Positions 25,031 through 34,338 of a stretch of DNA of 52,753 bases are shown here, one piece after another. Source of the DNA: JBCBST01 sp039819115. Lineage in GTDB: Bacteria > Bacteroidota > Rhodothermia > Balneolales > Balneolaceae. Positions within the stretch are counted from its first letter, which is position 1. Each line of letters opens with the position of its first letter. The translations under genes were made by a program, and so were the position numbers. The stretch covers positions 1 through 52,753 of the forward strand of contig JBCBST010000007.1 of assembly GCA_039819115.1 (NCBI GenBank), read 5' to 3'. Under the pieces are notes generated by a model. The model searched no databases. It was not told the origin of the DNA and worked only from the letters and a program-made list of their open reading frames with translations.

Positions 25031-26890
25031 CTAATACACCACGTTTCTGCCTTTTGGATATTCCAACTGATAGTTCAATCGCAGAGAAGCGGCTTCATTC
25101 GGAGCCAACGTGAGTTTCCATGTTACAATGCCTGTTTCTTTGTTTAACTCACCACCGGATAATTCCTTGGGACTTACTTTTATGCTTTCGTCCGTCGATA
25201 CGGGGATCTGGTCCTGAACAATGATGGTAATAGGCTCCGGCTTTGTGTTTCTGAGGTTAAGCTCAAAAGAAAGGCTTTCTCTTACTTTGCTCCCGAAGAA
25301 CCTGCGTTCTTCAAAATCCTTAAGCTTTTTGCGCTCGATGATGATACGCTCATCCCGTCCCAGGGATACTTCAAGGGTATCATCAACCGAACCCGGATTT
25401 AAATACACATTACCCACATAGCTATTATTGAAATAAACATTGGCCTGGCCCGCAATCAGGTTTAACTCATTCCAGTTGGGTATCCGGCCAACCAGATAAG
25501 CCGATTCGGTTAGCTTGGGAGCTGCAGAAAATAAGTATTCGGTTTTTGGTTCTTCTCTTTTTATATCTACGGTATGGTTTTTCCCATCGGAAGGAACCGT
25601 ATAGGGCTCTTCAATCACATAGCTGAAGCTGGTCTGATTGGAAACCAATTGGTTTTGAATGTTTTTGCCGCTCCGGATTTTTGTTGTGATGAGTACGACC
25701 CCATTCTTTGCCCGTGATCCGTAAAGCGCAACGGCTTCCCCCTCTTTAAGTACTTCCACAGATTCCACATCATTTTGATCAAGTTCAGATAACACCGACT
25801 GATCCTCCACAACCATTCCGTCAATGATGTATAGGGGTTCCTCATTCGAGCTGCTAACTCCTCTAAGTTTTATAGCAGGACGTCTTGAAGTTTCTTCTAT
25901 ACCTTCTGCCTGGATCGACATTTCATTTGATAAAAAATCCTGACTTCTTGCAGGCACCGGCCACTGAGGTTCATAAAAGCCGATATAACCCGGGGTTAGC
26001 TCTGGCTTCTGGGCACCAACCGACGGATTTCCTGAGTCTATAATAAACCGCACATCGTTCCAATCGTACCCGGTTCGCTGGTATATATTGGCTTTGTAGG
26101 TTAGAGAAAGGGGGGAAGATGTATCGTTTGTTCGTACATCATAGGCTGGACTCCAGCCGGCGCTGTTTACGAGATATTCAAGGGTGAACTCAATGGTCTG
26201 TTCGGTTTCAGATTCAATTTCGGCAATGATCTCTTCGAAGTTCCGGCGTGTGGTTCTCCCGGATTCGTTGATTTGCTGATTCAGTTTACGGATGCGTTCT
26301 TTAAGACGTTTGGTTTCCTGTTCCAGTTCTCTTTTCAGGTTTTCGAGTCGAAGTACATTCGCACGATAGGTAGTGATTAACTCCTCCAGTTCGGCTCCAC
26401 TTAGTTTGTTTTTATTCACAATGTTGATGGCCGCCAACACCAGTTCTTCCTCCCGCTTTGCGACGGTCTGTTCCGTTTGTTTTTTGGTGAGCTCCACCTG
26501 TAACTGATCCCGTTCTGCAATAAGGGTACTTACATTAGCATTCGATTCTGGCTTTTCATCGATGTAGTTAACGCGATTACTCAGGGAAAGCAGAGTAAAT
26601 GTGCCCCGGCCATTGAGCTGAATACTATTTTGAACCAGGCTTTGAGATAAATCAGTAAATACGACGGTGTTTTTTCCGACTGTTAACGTTACGCGACCCT
26701 TACGTTGAATCTGGGCCATTTGCCGAAAAACGGTGACCTCTCCAATGGCAGTCCGAACAAGTTGTTCTGAAGCTGAGGCATCAATCGAATGGTAAGAGGG
26801 ACTCGGGGTAGCGCAGGTACGAACGCTCTGTTCTGAAGAACCAGAAACAGGGGAAAAGAGGAGTACAAGAAGAGAAAGCGCGAAGATCAT
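25031..26890 (-). CDS. DUF4139 (mucoidy-inhibitor MuiA-like) protein with embedded TonB-plug-like segment
   Basis: This 619-residue exported protein has a signal peptide, then a DUF4140-like N-terminal region (VRTAIGEVTVFRQMAQIQRKGRVTL). A long coiled coil follows at about residues 105-215. The first part of DUF4139 comes next (FTLEYLVNSAGWSPAYDVRT, WNDVRFIIDSGNP), and the second part fills 410-619. Between these, residues about 340-402 read like the plug segment of a TonB-dependent receptor: LRGVSSSNEEPLYIIDG, then VESVEVLKEGEAVALYGSRA and NGVVLITTK. No barrel is present, so it is not a receptor. The function of the family is unknown. It is preceded by an ABC exporter pair on the same strand, 129 bases away. 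Confidence 0.75.
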   Translation of the reverse strand: MIFALSLLVLLFSPVSGSSEQSVRTCATPSPSYHSIDASASEQLVRTAIGEVTVFRQMAQIQRKGRVTLTVGKNTVVFTDLSQSLVQNSIQLNGRGTFTLLSLSNRVNYIDEKPESNANVSTLIAERDQLQVELTKKQTEQTVAKREEELVLAAINIVNKNKLSGAELEELITTYRANVLRLENLKRELEQETKRLKERIRKLNQQINESGRTTRRNFEEIIAEIESETEQTIEFTLEYLVNSAGWSPAYDVRTNDTSSPLSLTYKANIYQRTGYDWNDVRFIIDSGNPSVGAQKPELTPGYIGFYEPQWPVPARSQDFLSNEMSIQAEGIEETSRRPAIKLRGVSSSNEEPLYIIDGMVVEDQSVLSELDQNDVESVEVLKEGEAVALYGSRAKNGVVLITTKIRSGKNIQNQLVSNQTSFSYVIEEPYTVPSDGKNHTVDIKREEPKTEYLFSAAPKLTESAYLVGRIPNWNELNLIAGQANVYFNNSYVGNVYLNPGSVDDTLEVSLGRDERIIIERKKLKDFEERRFFGSKVRESLSFELNLRNTKPEPITIIVQDQIPVSTDESIKVSPKELSGGELNKETGIVTWKLTLAPNEAASLRLNYQLEYPKGRNVVY

Positions 26891-26972
26891 AACAGGTTGG
26901 CTGCGTTAATGTTCGGGGTCAACATCAACATAAAACAACTGCTATAAACCTGCACAAAGATGTGAGCAGTAT

Positions 26973-26998
26973 GTGCCATTCTTTTTACAGAATGGCAC
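26973..26998. repeat. Perfect 10-bp hairpin after the ABC permease gene
   Basis: GTGCCATTCT (26973-26982) and AGAATGGCAC (26989-26998) form a perfect stem with a 6-base loop, 21 bases past the permease stop codon. No T-tract follows on the minus strand. Confidence 0.45.
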
Positions 26999-27019
26999 CT
27001 TACAAACGCCGTTAACCGG

Positions 27020-28336
27020 TTACTGCATAATCCATTTAGCCAGCTCTTTCCAGGAGGCTTTTTTGCCATACATTAAAATACCTACACGGTAGATCTTTGC
27101 ACTTAACCACATGACGCCAAAAAAGGAGAGTACTAGTAGCAACAACGAACTTCCGATTTGCCAAAATGGAACTTCAGTGGTTGCGATCCGCGTAATCATA
27201 TTTAATGGTGAGGTTAAGGGGAACAGAGAAGCAAACACGGCAAGAGATGAATCCGGATCGAGCATTACCCGGGTATTAAACATATAACCGGTAAGCAAAG
27301 GCAGCATAAGAACCGGCATAAATTGCTGGGTATCCTGTTCTGAATCCACGGCAGAGCCCAATGCAGCAAACAAGGAGGCATACATGAAAAAGCCGAGTAT
27401 GAAAAAGATGAAGAAGTACACAAAAATCATGGGATCAATAGAGAGTACTTCCAATGAGGAGGGATCGAATCCGGCTTCCTGCATAGCCTGTTGAGCATCG
27501 GCCGAGTTCGCTACTTCGGTCACTTCGCTCATTTTGTCCTGTAAAAAGAACCCGGCTACCGGTACGGCCGCAATCGAAATACCCACATAAATAACGATCC
27601 ATAATCCAAACTGGGTAAATCCGAGCAAACAGATTCCAATCACTTTTCCAATAAGCAATTCGATGGGTTTTACCGAAGAGGCTATGACTTCAACAATGCG
27701 GTTTGTTTTCTCTTCAATTACGCTGCGCATAAGTACGGCGCCATAACCAAACAGGCCAATGAAGATGAGTAAACCAAGAACGAAGCCTACACCAGACATA
27801 AATCCGGCTTTGTCATCTTCCTCCTCGCCTTCGTCGGTTAGCTTTCGGGAGTCCAGTCCGGGTCTGCGTTCGAATAGTTCACGGACTTCATCAGAGACCT
27901 CGGCACGGACCAGGCGTTCTTCCTGTATAACCTGGCGCAGATCACCTCGTACGCTGCTTGTGAATGCAAGACCTCCACTACCGCCATATATCAGTTCAGC
28001 CCTTTCGTTGGTTTCAATGTGCTTTTCTTCCAATACAAGATACGCGTCTAGCTCACCGCGTAGCACCATTGCTTTCGCTGAATCGATCGGCGTGTTTTCC
28101 ATTTGGGTGTATCGTTCTTCATCCGCGCTGATAAGGCCCTCCACCAACACACCGGTTTGATCAATTACGCCAACCACTTTCTGAGTTTCCGGTTCATTGG
28201 TTGTGATCCAGATCATAAGTGCTCCAAATCCAATCAGCATAACAGGGGTTAGCAGTGTGGAAAGGATAAACGATTTGGCGCGAACGCGTGTCAGGTATTC
28301 CCGCACAAAAACGATGGTTATTTTATTCCAGCTCAT
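27020..28336 (-). CDS. ABC-2 type transporter permease, NatB-like
   Basis: This 438-residue membrane protein has one N-terminal transmembrane helix (SFILSTLLTPVMLIGFGALMI). A large extracytoplasmic domain follows (about 45-180), then five or six more helices (for example VLGLLIFIGLFGYGAVLM and FFIFFILGFFMYASLFAALG). This is the layout of ABC-2/NatB permeases for export of sodium, peptides or drugs. The segment EEKTNRIVEVIASSVKPIELLIGKV is characteristic of the family. Its start overlaps the stop of the ATPase gene by 4 bases (ATGA), showing translational coupling. The substrate cannot be told. Confidence 0.85.
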   Translation of the reverse strand: MSWNKITIVFVREYLTRVRAKSFILSTLLTPVMLIGFGALMIWITTNEPETQKVVGVIDQTGVLVEGLISADEERYTQMENTPIDSAKAMVLRGELDAYLVLEEKHIETNERAELIYGGSGGLAFTSSVRGDLRQVIQEERLVRAEVSDEVRELFERRPGLDSRKLTDEGEEEDDKAGFMSGVGFVLGLLIFIGLFGYGAVLMRSVIEEKTNRIVEVIASSVKPIELLIGKVIGICLLGFTQFGLWIVIYVGISIAAVPVAGFFLQDKMSEVTEVANSADAQQAMQEAGFDPSSLEVLSIDPMIFVYFFIFFILGFFMYASLFAALGSAVDSEQDTQQFMPVLMLPLLTGYMFNTRVMLDPDSSLAVFASLFPLTSPLNMITRIATTEVPFWQIGSSLLLLVLSFFGVMWLSAKIYRVGILMYGKKASWKELAKWIMQ

Positions 28337-29259
28337 GCCGTTACCTCCTCATCGGTTTGTACATTATCCTCACCTACTGTGGAGATGAATATTTCGTTTA
28401 GTGAAGGTTCGACCCGTTCAAATTTATGTATCTCGGCGTGGTTCATAGCTAGTTTTAAAATGTCCTGCATCGATTGTCCGTTGAGTACGCGAATCTCCGC
28501 ATAGTTTGTACTGCGATTGTTTATGCGAACGTCTTCAAGTTTATCGAGGAAGGCACCATCTCCTTCAAATTCGAGGTTGATGGTGTTTTTACCGAAGCTG
28601 GATTTCACTTCTCTCAGTTTGCCTTGCAGTACAGCTTTCCCTTTGTTGAACAGACAGATGTCGTCGCACATCTGCTCTACCTGTTCCATGCGATGGGTTG
28701 AGAAGAGAATGGTTTTGCCATTGGCTTTAAGCTCAAGGATAATTTCCTTCAGCATCTCGGAGTTGATGGGATCCAGGCCACTAAAAGGCTCATCAAATAT
28801 GTAAATGTCGGGATCGTGTGCAATAGTTGCGATGAACTGTATTTTCTGGGACATCCCTTTGGAGAGTTCGCTGATCTCTTTTTTTTTCCAATCTGCTGCT
28901 CCGAAACGCTCCAACCAGTAATTGATCGACTTTTTAGCTTCTCCGGTATGCATACCTTTCAACTGGGAGAGATACATTAGTTGTTCAAATACCTTCATTT
29001 TTTTATACAAACCACGTTCTTCCGGCATATACCCAATCATTTGTTGGGTAAGCGGACTGGCGTTGGTTTCATTAATCAGTATGTCACCGGAATCCTGAAC
29101 CAGGATATGGTTAATCATTCGAATGGTGGTGGTTTTACCTGCTCCGTTTGGACCAAGTAACCCGAAAATGCGCCCTTTTTCTACGTTAAAACTAACATCG
29201 TTAACCGCCTTGTAATCACCAAATGTTTTGGTGATGCCGGTTACTTGTATGACCGCCAT
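28333..29259 (-). CDS. ABC transporter ATP-binding protein, NatA-like
   Basis: This 308-residue ATPase drives the permease encoded just downstream. It has Walker A GPNGAGKT (36-43), a Q-loop in YMPEERGLYKKM, signature LSKGMSQKIQF, Walker B IYIFDEPFSGLDP and the H-loop STHRMEQ. The C-terminal 80 residues are the DUF4162 extension usual in NatA-type exporters. The Q-loop region EERGLY and signature LSKGMSQK mark this branch. The gene is divergent from glgA across 141 bases. Confidence 0.9.
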   Translation of the reverse strand: MAVIQVTGITKTFGDYKAVNDVSFNVEKGRIFGLLGPNGAGKTTTIRMINHILVQDSGDILINETNASPLTQQMIGYMPEERGLYKKMKVFEQLMYLSQLKGMHTGEAKKSINYWLERFGAADWKKKEISELSKGMSQKIQFIATIAHDPDIYIFDEPFSGLDPINSEMLKEIILELKANGKTILFSTHRMEQVEQMCDDICLFNKGKAVLQGKLREVKSSFGKNTINLEFEGDGAFLDKLEDVRINNRSTNYAEIRVLNGQSMQDILKLAMNHAEIHKFERVEPSLNEIFISTVGEDNVQTDEEVTA

Positions 29260-29400
29260 AGAGTTATCCTTAAAGTGTTAAGTGATGATAAAATCTTGAT
29301 AGAATAGTCGGTGTGACTTTTAGAATGCCTAAAGATTTCGTATTTCCAATGCAATTCAAAACGCCAATTACGCAAAGTTTAAAACGGGGTTTCATCGCGT

Positions 29401-30840
29401 ATGAAGATCGTACATTTCAGTTCGGAGTGTTATCCGGCAGCTAAAGCGGGTGGACTAGGAGACGTGGTTGGTTCGCTGCCTAAATATCTCAATCTTAAAG
29501 GGCAGGAAGCAGAGGTTGTTATCCCTAAGTACCACAATCAGTGGATGAATAATCAGCTATTTGAAACGGTTGCAACCCAAACTGCGCAATTAGGTAATGA
29601 TGAATTTCACTTTTCGGTAGAACGACTTAAGGGCGATCCACTGGGATTTCCTTTATTGGTGATTGATATACCTGGCCGTTTTGATCGTCCGGGTGTGTAT
29701 ATCGATCCATGGTCGGGGCATGGGTACTGGGACGAGTTAGAACGCTTTATGAGCTTTCAGATTGCCGGGCTTTCCTGGCTGAATACATGGGGAGACAAAC
29801 CGGATATTATCCATTGTCATGATCATCATACTGCGCTTATTCCTTTTATGATTACACAGTCGGAACATTTCCGGCAGCTCCGCGACATACCAACCGTTGT
29901 TACGGTACACAACGCCGAGTATCATGGCCGTCATGAAATGGCTAAGGCCGCACTTCTTCCGCCCTTTAATCCGGATCAGGCCGGACTACTTGAATGGGAA
30001 GGGCAGTTAAATTCTCTGGCAGCCGGGTTAAAAACGTCGTGGCAGGTTACCACGGTTTCAAATACGTATATGGATGAGCTTCAGCAGAATAGTAATGGGC
30101 TGGAGGCATTGTTTGCGTTTGAGCAAGGAAAGTCGAGAGGTATCATCAACGGTATCGATAACGCAGTCTGGAATCCGGAAACGGATCCCTTAATTGAACA
30201 CAATTATTCGTATCGGGGGCGCAAGTCGGGTAAGAAGAAAAACAAAGAAGTGCTATGCGCCCAGTTTTCTCTTAATCCTGAATTACCCACTATTTCGTTT
30301 ATTGGTCGGTTGGTGCGCGAAAAAGGGGCCGATTTGCTTCCCGATTTATTCCGGAGATTTATCTATTCGGATGTGGAAGTAAATTTTGTTTTATTAGGTA
30401 CCGGAGACCCTCAACTGCATGACATTTTTGCATCGATCAAAAACAATCATGTGGGATTTTTTGATGCTACGTTGGAGTATAATGAACGCCTGGCGCATCA
30501 GATGTATGCTGGCTCCGATTTTATTTTGATGCCTTCGCGGGTAGAACCCTGTGGATTGAACCAGATGTTTGCCATGCGTTATGGTACCGTTCCGATTGTA
30601 CGATCGGTTGGCGGGTTGATCGATACGGTTAAAGATATTGATGAAGAAGGTGGGTATGGAATCCGGTTTGACGGCTTCAATTTGGAAGATGCGGATTACG
30701 CCCTTTGTCGAGCAGTGAATTTATATAAAGACCAGTCGAAAATGGCTGATGTGGTGTCAACAATCATGAAACTTGATTTTTCCTGGGACCGCTCAGCTCG
30801 CGAATACATCCAGATGTATACCCATTTAACCAATCTTTAA
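29401..30840 (+). CDS. glgA: Glycogen synthase (ADP-glucose)
   Basis: This 479-residue GT5 glycosyltransferase extends alpha-1,4-glucan from ADP-glucose. The N-terminal ADP-glucose-binding loop is KAGGLGDVVGSLPKYL (residues 15-30). Further on are the DIIHCHDHHTALIPF segment, SFIGRLVREKGADLL, and the C-terminal RVEPCGLNQMFAMRYGTVPIVRSVGGL with the conserved catalytic Glu. It is followed 33 bases later by glgC, the enzyme that makes its substrate, so the two form a glycogen operon. The start is ATG 29401. I found no convincing promoter box in the 141-base divergent gap. Confidence 0.93.
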   Translation: MKIVHFSSECYPAAKAGGLGDVVGSLPKYLNLKGQEAEVVIPKYHNQWMNNQLFETVATQTAQLGNDEFHFSVERLKGDPLGFPLLVIDIPGRFDRPGVYIDPWSGHGYWDELERFMSFQIAGLSWLNTWGDKPDIIHCHDHHTALIPFMITQSEHFRQLRDIPTVVTVHNAEYHGRHEMAKAALLPPFNPDQAGLLEWEGQLNSLAAGLKTSWQVTTVSNTYMDELQQNSNGLEALFAFEQGKSRGIINGIDNAVWNPETDPLIEHNYSYRGRKSGKKKNKEVLCAQFSLNPELPTISFIGRLVREKGADLLPDLFRRFIYSDVEVNFVLLGTGDPQLHDIFASIKNNHVGFFDATLEYNERLAHQMYAGSDFILMPSRVEPCGLNQMFAMRYGTVPIVRSVGGLIDTVKDIDEEGGYGIRFDGFNLEDADYALCRAVNLYKDQSKMADVVSTIMKLDFSWDRSAREYIQMYTHLTNL

Positions 30841-30873
30841 TCATACACATCATCCTTAAGATCTAAACAAACA

Positions 30874-32145
30874 ATGAAGAACTCCGTTATTGCCGTTATT
30901 CTTGGCGGGGGAAGAGGGACCCGGTTATTTCCACTAACAGACCACCGTTCCAAACCAGCTGTTCCGGTTGGAGGTAAATACCGCTTGGTGGATATCCCCA
31001 TTTCAAACTGCCTTAACTCCGAGATACGGCGGATTTATGTGCTTACTCAATTCAATTCAGCCTCGCTTAACCGGCACATAAAAAATACCTATAACTTTGA
31101 TGCATTCAGCAGTGGATTCGTAGACATACTGGCTGCAGAGCAAACGGCCCAGAATACGGACTGGTTTCAGGGAACCGCCGATGCGGTGCGCCAATCCGTC
31201 CATCATATGGAAAACCACCAGCACGACTATGTGCTTATCTTATCTGGTGATCAGCTGTACCAGATGGATTATAAAAAAATGCTGAAACGCCACATTCAGA
31301 ATAAATCTGATTTAACAGTAGCCACGATACCCGTTGTCGCCGATGAAGCCACTGGGTTCGGCATTATGAAAACCAATGCGGAAGGAATGATCCAGAGCTT
31401 TGTGGAAAAGCCGGAGATACAGGATTTAGAGGGATGGAAATCTGAGGTTCCCGAACCGTATGCTGAACAGGGTAAGCATTACCTGGCCTCAATGGGTATT
31501 TACATTTTCAATCGGGAGGTGCTAAAGAAATTGTTTGATGATAATCCCGGAGCCATTGATTTCGGGAAGGAGCTTATTCCAAAATGCGTGGACGGCGAAC
31601 ATCGGGTGAGCAGCTTCGAATTTGGAGGGTATTGGACCGACATTGGTACCATAAAGTCCTTTTTTGAAGCTAACCTGTCCTTAGCGGACACGGTACCCGA
31701 GTTCAATCTCTACGATAACGATAGCTTTATCTATACCCGTGCCCGGTTACTTCCCGGATCAAAGCTTATGGGTACCACCCTGGAAAATGCACTTATTGCG
31801 GAGGGCTGTATCATTGAAGCCAGTCGAATTGTTCGTTCAGTGGTGGGAATTCGTTCCCGGTTAGGGAAAGGCACCACGATTGAGAATTCGATTATCATGG
31901 GTAATGATTACTTCCAGGATAGAAATGTCATTGATATCGCTACTGACAAAAGCCCGGCTTTTGGGGTTGGGCAGCGGTGCTATATCAGCAACTGCATTGT
32001 AGATAAGAACGTTGCCATTGGAAACGATGTGCGCATCGTTGGTGGAGATCACCTTCCTGATGGTGATCATACCTATCATTATGTACGCGATGGCATCATC
32101 ATTATCAGAAAGGGTACCGTTATACCTGCCGGTACCATTATCTGA
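30874..32145 (+). CDS. glgC: Glucose-1-phosphate adenylyltransferase
   Basis: This 423-residue protein makes ADP-glucose from glucose-1-phosphate and ATP. The nucleotide-binding start is GGGRGTRLFPLTDHRSKPAV, followed by the allosteric/substrate region GGKYRLVDIPISNCLNS. Asp in LILSGDQLYQMDY binds metal, and FVEKPE and YLASMGIYIF are conserved. The C-terminal third is a left-handed beta-helix (hexapeptide-like repeats ending GIIIIRKGTVIPAGTII). It is the partner of glgA. Its stop is 18 bases from the convergent DUF779 gene, with no evident terminator between. Confidence 0.94.
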   Translation: MKNSVIAVILGGGRGTRLFPLTDHRSKPAVPVGGKYRLVDIPISNCLNSEIRRIYVLTQFNSASLNRHIKNTYNFDAFSSGFVDILAAEQTAQNTDWFQGTADAVRQSVHHMENHQHDYVLILSGDQLYQMDYKKMLKRHIQNKSDLTVATIPVVADEATGFGIMKTNAEGMIQSFVEKPEIQDLEGWKSEVPEPYAEQGKHYLASMGIYIFNREVLKKLFDDNPGAIDFGKELIPKCVDGEHRVSSFEFGGYWTDIGTIKSFFEANLSLADTVPEFNLYDNDSFIYTRARLLPGSKLMGTTLENALIAEGCIIEASRIVRSVVGIRSRLGKGTTIENSIIMGNDYFQDRNVIDIATDKSPAFGVGQRCYISNCIVDKNVAIGNDVRIVGGDHLPDGDHTYHYVRDGIIIIRKGTVIPAGTII

Positions 32146-32163
32146 CAACAAGCCCGACGCAGG

Positions 32164-32547
32164 CTATGAGTTGGTAACGGGAACCTCTTCCTGCCTTTGG
32201 AGGAGGTTCAATTCCTTATCGGTAAACATTCTGGATTGAATAATAAACCGAAGGCCAAGTGGTATTTCCAGTGAAAAACTGGACCCCCTGCCTTCGGTTA
32301 TGCTTACTGTAAGTTCTGTATGTTTCCAATATTCAAATTGATCGCGGGCCATATAAAACGGGCAACCCTCTACTTCGCCTATACAAATATCGGTATGGTT
32401 TAAAAAAAGCTGCCCCTCCGGGAAACACATGGGGGAGGAGCCGTCGCAACAGCCCCCACTCAGGTGAAACATGAGTGCCCCGTGTTGTGTTCTCAGTTGG
32501 CTAACCACATGGGCAGCTTCTTGGGTCATCAAAACGCGTTTGATCAT
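32164..32547 (-). CDS. DUF779 protein, partner of aldehyde dehydrogenase
   Basis: This 127-residue protein has the DUF779 pattern. LMFHLSGGCCDGSSPMCFPEG is split over residues about 27-47 with clustered cysteines, followed by HTDICIGEVEGCPFYMARDQFEYW and the end SFSLEIPLGLRFI. It lies 6 bases after the aldehyde dehydrogenase gene, a pairing I know from many bacteria. The cysteine cluster (GGCCDG...MC) suggests metal binding or redox sensing, but no activity is established. An ATG seven codons in would also serve as start. Confidence 0.85.
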   Translation of the reverse strand: MIKRVLMTQEAAHVVSQLRTQHGALMFHLSGGCCDGSSPMCFPEGQLFLNHTDICIGEVEGCPFYMARDQFEYWKHTELTVSITEGRGSSFSLEIPLGLRFIIQSRMFTDKELNLLQRQEEVPVTNS

Positions 32548-32553
32548 CGATTC

Positions 32554-34077
32554 CTAGAAAAAACCTAACGCGTTTTTATCGTAAGAGATGAGCATGTTTT
32601 TTGTTTGCGTGTAGTGCGCAAGCATCATTTTATGCGTTTCCCGACCAATACCAGACTTTTTATATCCACCAAAAGGAGCATGGGCAGGGTAGTCGTGGTA
32701 ACAGTTTACCCATACCCGGCCAGCTTTGATCTCACGGGAGATTTTGTAAGCCTGATGCATGTCTCGGGTCCACACACCGGCTCCCAGTCCGTAGAGGGTA
32801 TCGTTTGCAATTTCCAGGGCTTCTGCTTCGTCCTTAAATGTGGTCACACATACAACAGGACCAAAGATTTCCTCCTGGAATACCCGCATTTTATTTGTTC
32901 CGCGAAGAATGGTCGGCTTAATGTAAAAACCACCCTCAAGGCCTTCATTGTATGCAGCTCCACCTCCGGTTAACACCTCGCATCCTTCATCTTTCCCAAT
33001 CTCGATGTAGTTGAGGATTTTCTCGTATTGATCGTTAGAAGCCTGGGCGCCCATCATCGTGTCAGGATCAAGGGGGTGGCCCAGTTTTATGGCTTCTGTT
33101 CGCTCTATTACGCGCTCAATAAAGGCGTCGTAGATGTTTTCCTGAACAAGGAGACGAGAAGGACATGTACATACTTCTCCCTGATTCAGAGCAAACATCA
33201 CGGCACCTTCTAAACATTTGTCGAAGAAGGCATCATCAGCATCCATAATGCTTTCAAAAAAGACATTCGGAGATTTACCACCTAATTCCAGGGTAACAGG
33301 AACTACATTTTTTGCGGCATACTGCATGATTAACTGTCCGGTAGTCGTCTCTCCGGTAAAAGCGACTTTGCAAATACGCGGGCTCTCGGCTAATGGTTTA
33401 CCGGCCTCTACACCAAACCCATTCACTACATTGAGCACACCAGCCGGGAGCACATCTTCAATAAGCTCCATCAAAATCATAATGCCAACCGGAGTTTGCT
33501 CAGCGGGCTTAAGTACAACACAGTTACCAGCAGCCAGTGCAGGAGCCACTTTCCATGCGGCCATCAGCAATGGGAAGTTCCATGGAATAATTTGTCCCAC
33601 AACTCCTAAAGGCTCATTGATATTCATTGAGACGGTATTGGAGTTCAGTTCACTCACCGAACCTTCTTCAGCGCGAATTACACCGGCAAAGTATCGGAAA
33701 TGATCGATAGCCAGTGGTAAATCAGCGGCTCGCGTTTCCCGAAGAGCTTTCCCGTTATCCCATGTTTCTGCCCGAGCGAGTACTTCAAGGTTTTGCTCCA
33801 TGATATCAGCAATTTTAAGCAACCTGTTGCTTCTTTCGGTTGCTGAAGAGCTGTTCCATTCGGGTGCTGCAGCCCAGGCTGCATCCAGGGCAAGTTCAAT
33901 GTCTTCTGCGGTAGAGCGGGCTACCCGGGTAAAGCTGTTTCCATCAACGGGTGATGTGTTTTCAAAGTATTGTCCTTTAACCGGTGCGGTCCACTTTCCG
34001 CCAATAAAATTCTCGTACTGGTTTTTGAAACGCGGTTTTTCAACCACACTTCGTTCAATAGTTTCTACGGTGCTCAT
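32554..34077 (-). CDS. NAD-dependent aldehyde dehydrogenase, ExaC/AldA type
   Basis: This 507-residue aldehyde dehydrogenase oxidises aldehydes to acids. The general base Glu is in VTLELGGKSPNVF and the nucleophile Cys is in NQGEVCTCPSRLLV (near residue 300). The cofactor segment is IIPWNFPLLMAAWKVAPALAAGN, and the C-terminal FGGYKKSGIGRETH is typical of the acetaldehyde/chloroacetaldehyde dehydrogenase group. That group is commonly paired with DUF779, as here. The gene is divergent from an AraC regulator across a 261-base gap with repeated 11-bp elements, so it is probably controlled by that regulator. Confidence 0.92.
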   Translation of the reverse strand: MSTVETIERSVVEKPRFKNQYENFIGGKWTAPVKGQYFENTSPVDGNSFTRVARSTAEDIELALDAAWAAAPEWNSSSATERSNRLLKIADIMEQNLEVLARAETWDNGKALRETRAADLPLAIDHFRYFAGVIRAEEGSVSELNSNTVSMNINEPLGVVGQIIPWNFPLLMAAWKVAPALAAGNCVVLKPAEQTPVGIMILMELIEDVLPAGVLNVVNGFGVEAGKPLAESPRICKVAFTGETTTGQLIMQYAAKNVVPVTLELGGKSPNVFFESIMDADDAFFDKCLEGAVMFALNQGEVCTCPSRLLVQENIYDAFIERVIERTEAIKLGHPLDPDTMMGAQASNDQYEKILNYIEIGKDEGCEVLTGGGAAYNEGLEGGFYIKPTILRGTNKMRVFQEEIFGPVVCVTTFKDEAEALEIANDTLYGLGAGVWTRDMHQAYKISREIKAGRVWVNCYHDYPAHAPFGGYKKSGIGRETHKMMLAHYTQTKNMLISYDKNALGFF

Positions 34078-34209
34078 AGTTCTGATTGGTTTGGTTAGTT
34101 ATTCTGAGAAGTGGCCTCGGTTTGGAAAAAATCCCATCTACGTTTGTGGCCGAAGGGCGCCCGGAAGCGCTTTCTGAATAAGTTGTAGGAATGAAAGGGG
34201 ACTTTCTAG

Positions 34210-34270
34210 GAACAATACTCTTAAAACTATGAACTATTCTCGCAGTTATTATAGAATTGGAACTATTCTC
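34210..34270 (+). promoter_or_regulatory. Three 11-bp direct repeats, candidate AraC operator
   Basis: GAACTATTCTC occurs at 34231-34241 and 34260-34270, and a 9-of-11 match (GAACAATACTC) lies at 34210-34220. The start-to-start distances are 21 and 29 bases, close to two and three turns of DNA. They lie between the divergent aldehyde dehydrogenase and AraC genes. AraC-family proteins usually bind direct repeats, so these are likely sites for the adjacent regulator. Confidence 0.6.
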
Positions 34271-34338
34271 TGTTGCATGAATTTGCGATTCTCAAAAAAA
34301 TCAGCGTTTATAGGGAAGAGAATGGGATAAATAAGTTG

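Noticed and set aside
25031..26890. TonB-dependent receptor
   Set aside because: Only a plug-like segment is present, inside DUF4139; there is no beta-barrel and the protein is too short.
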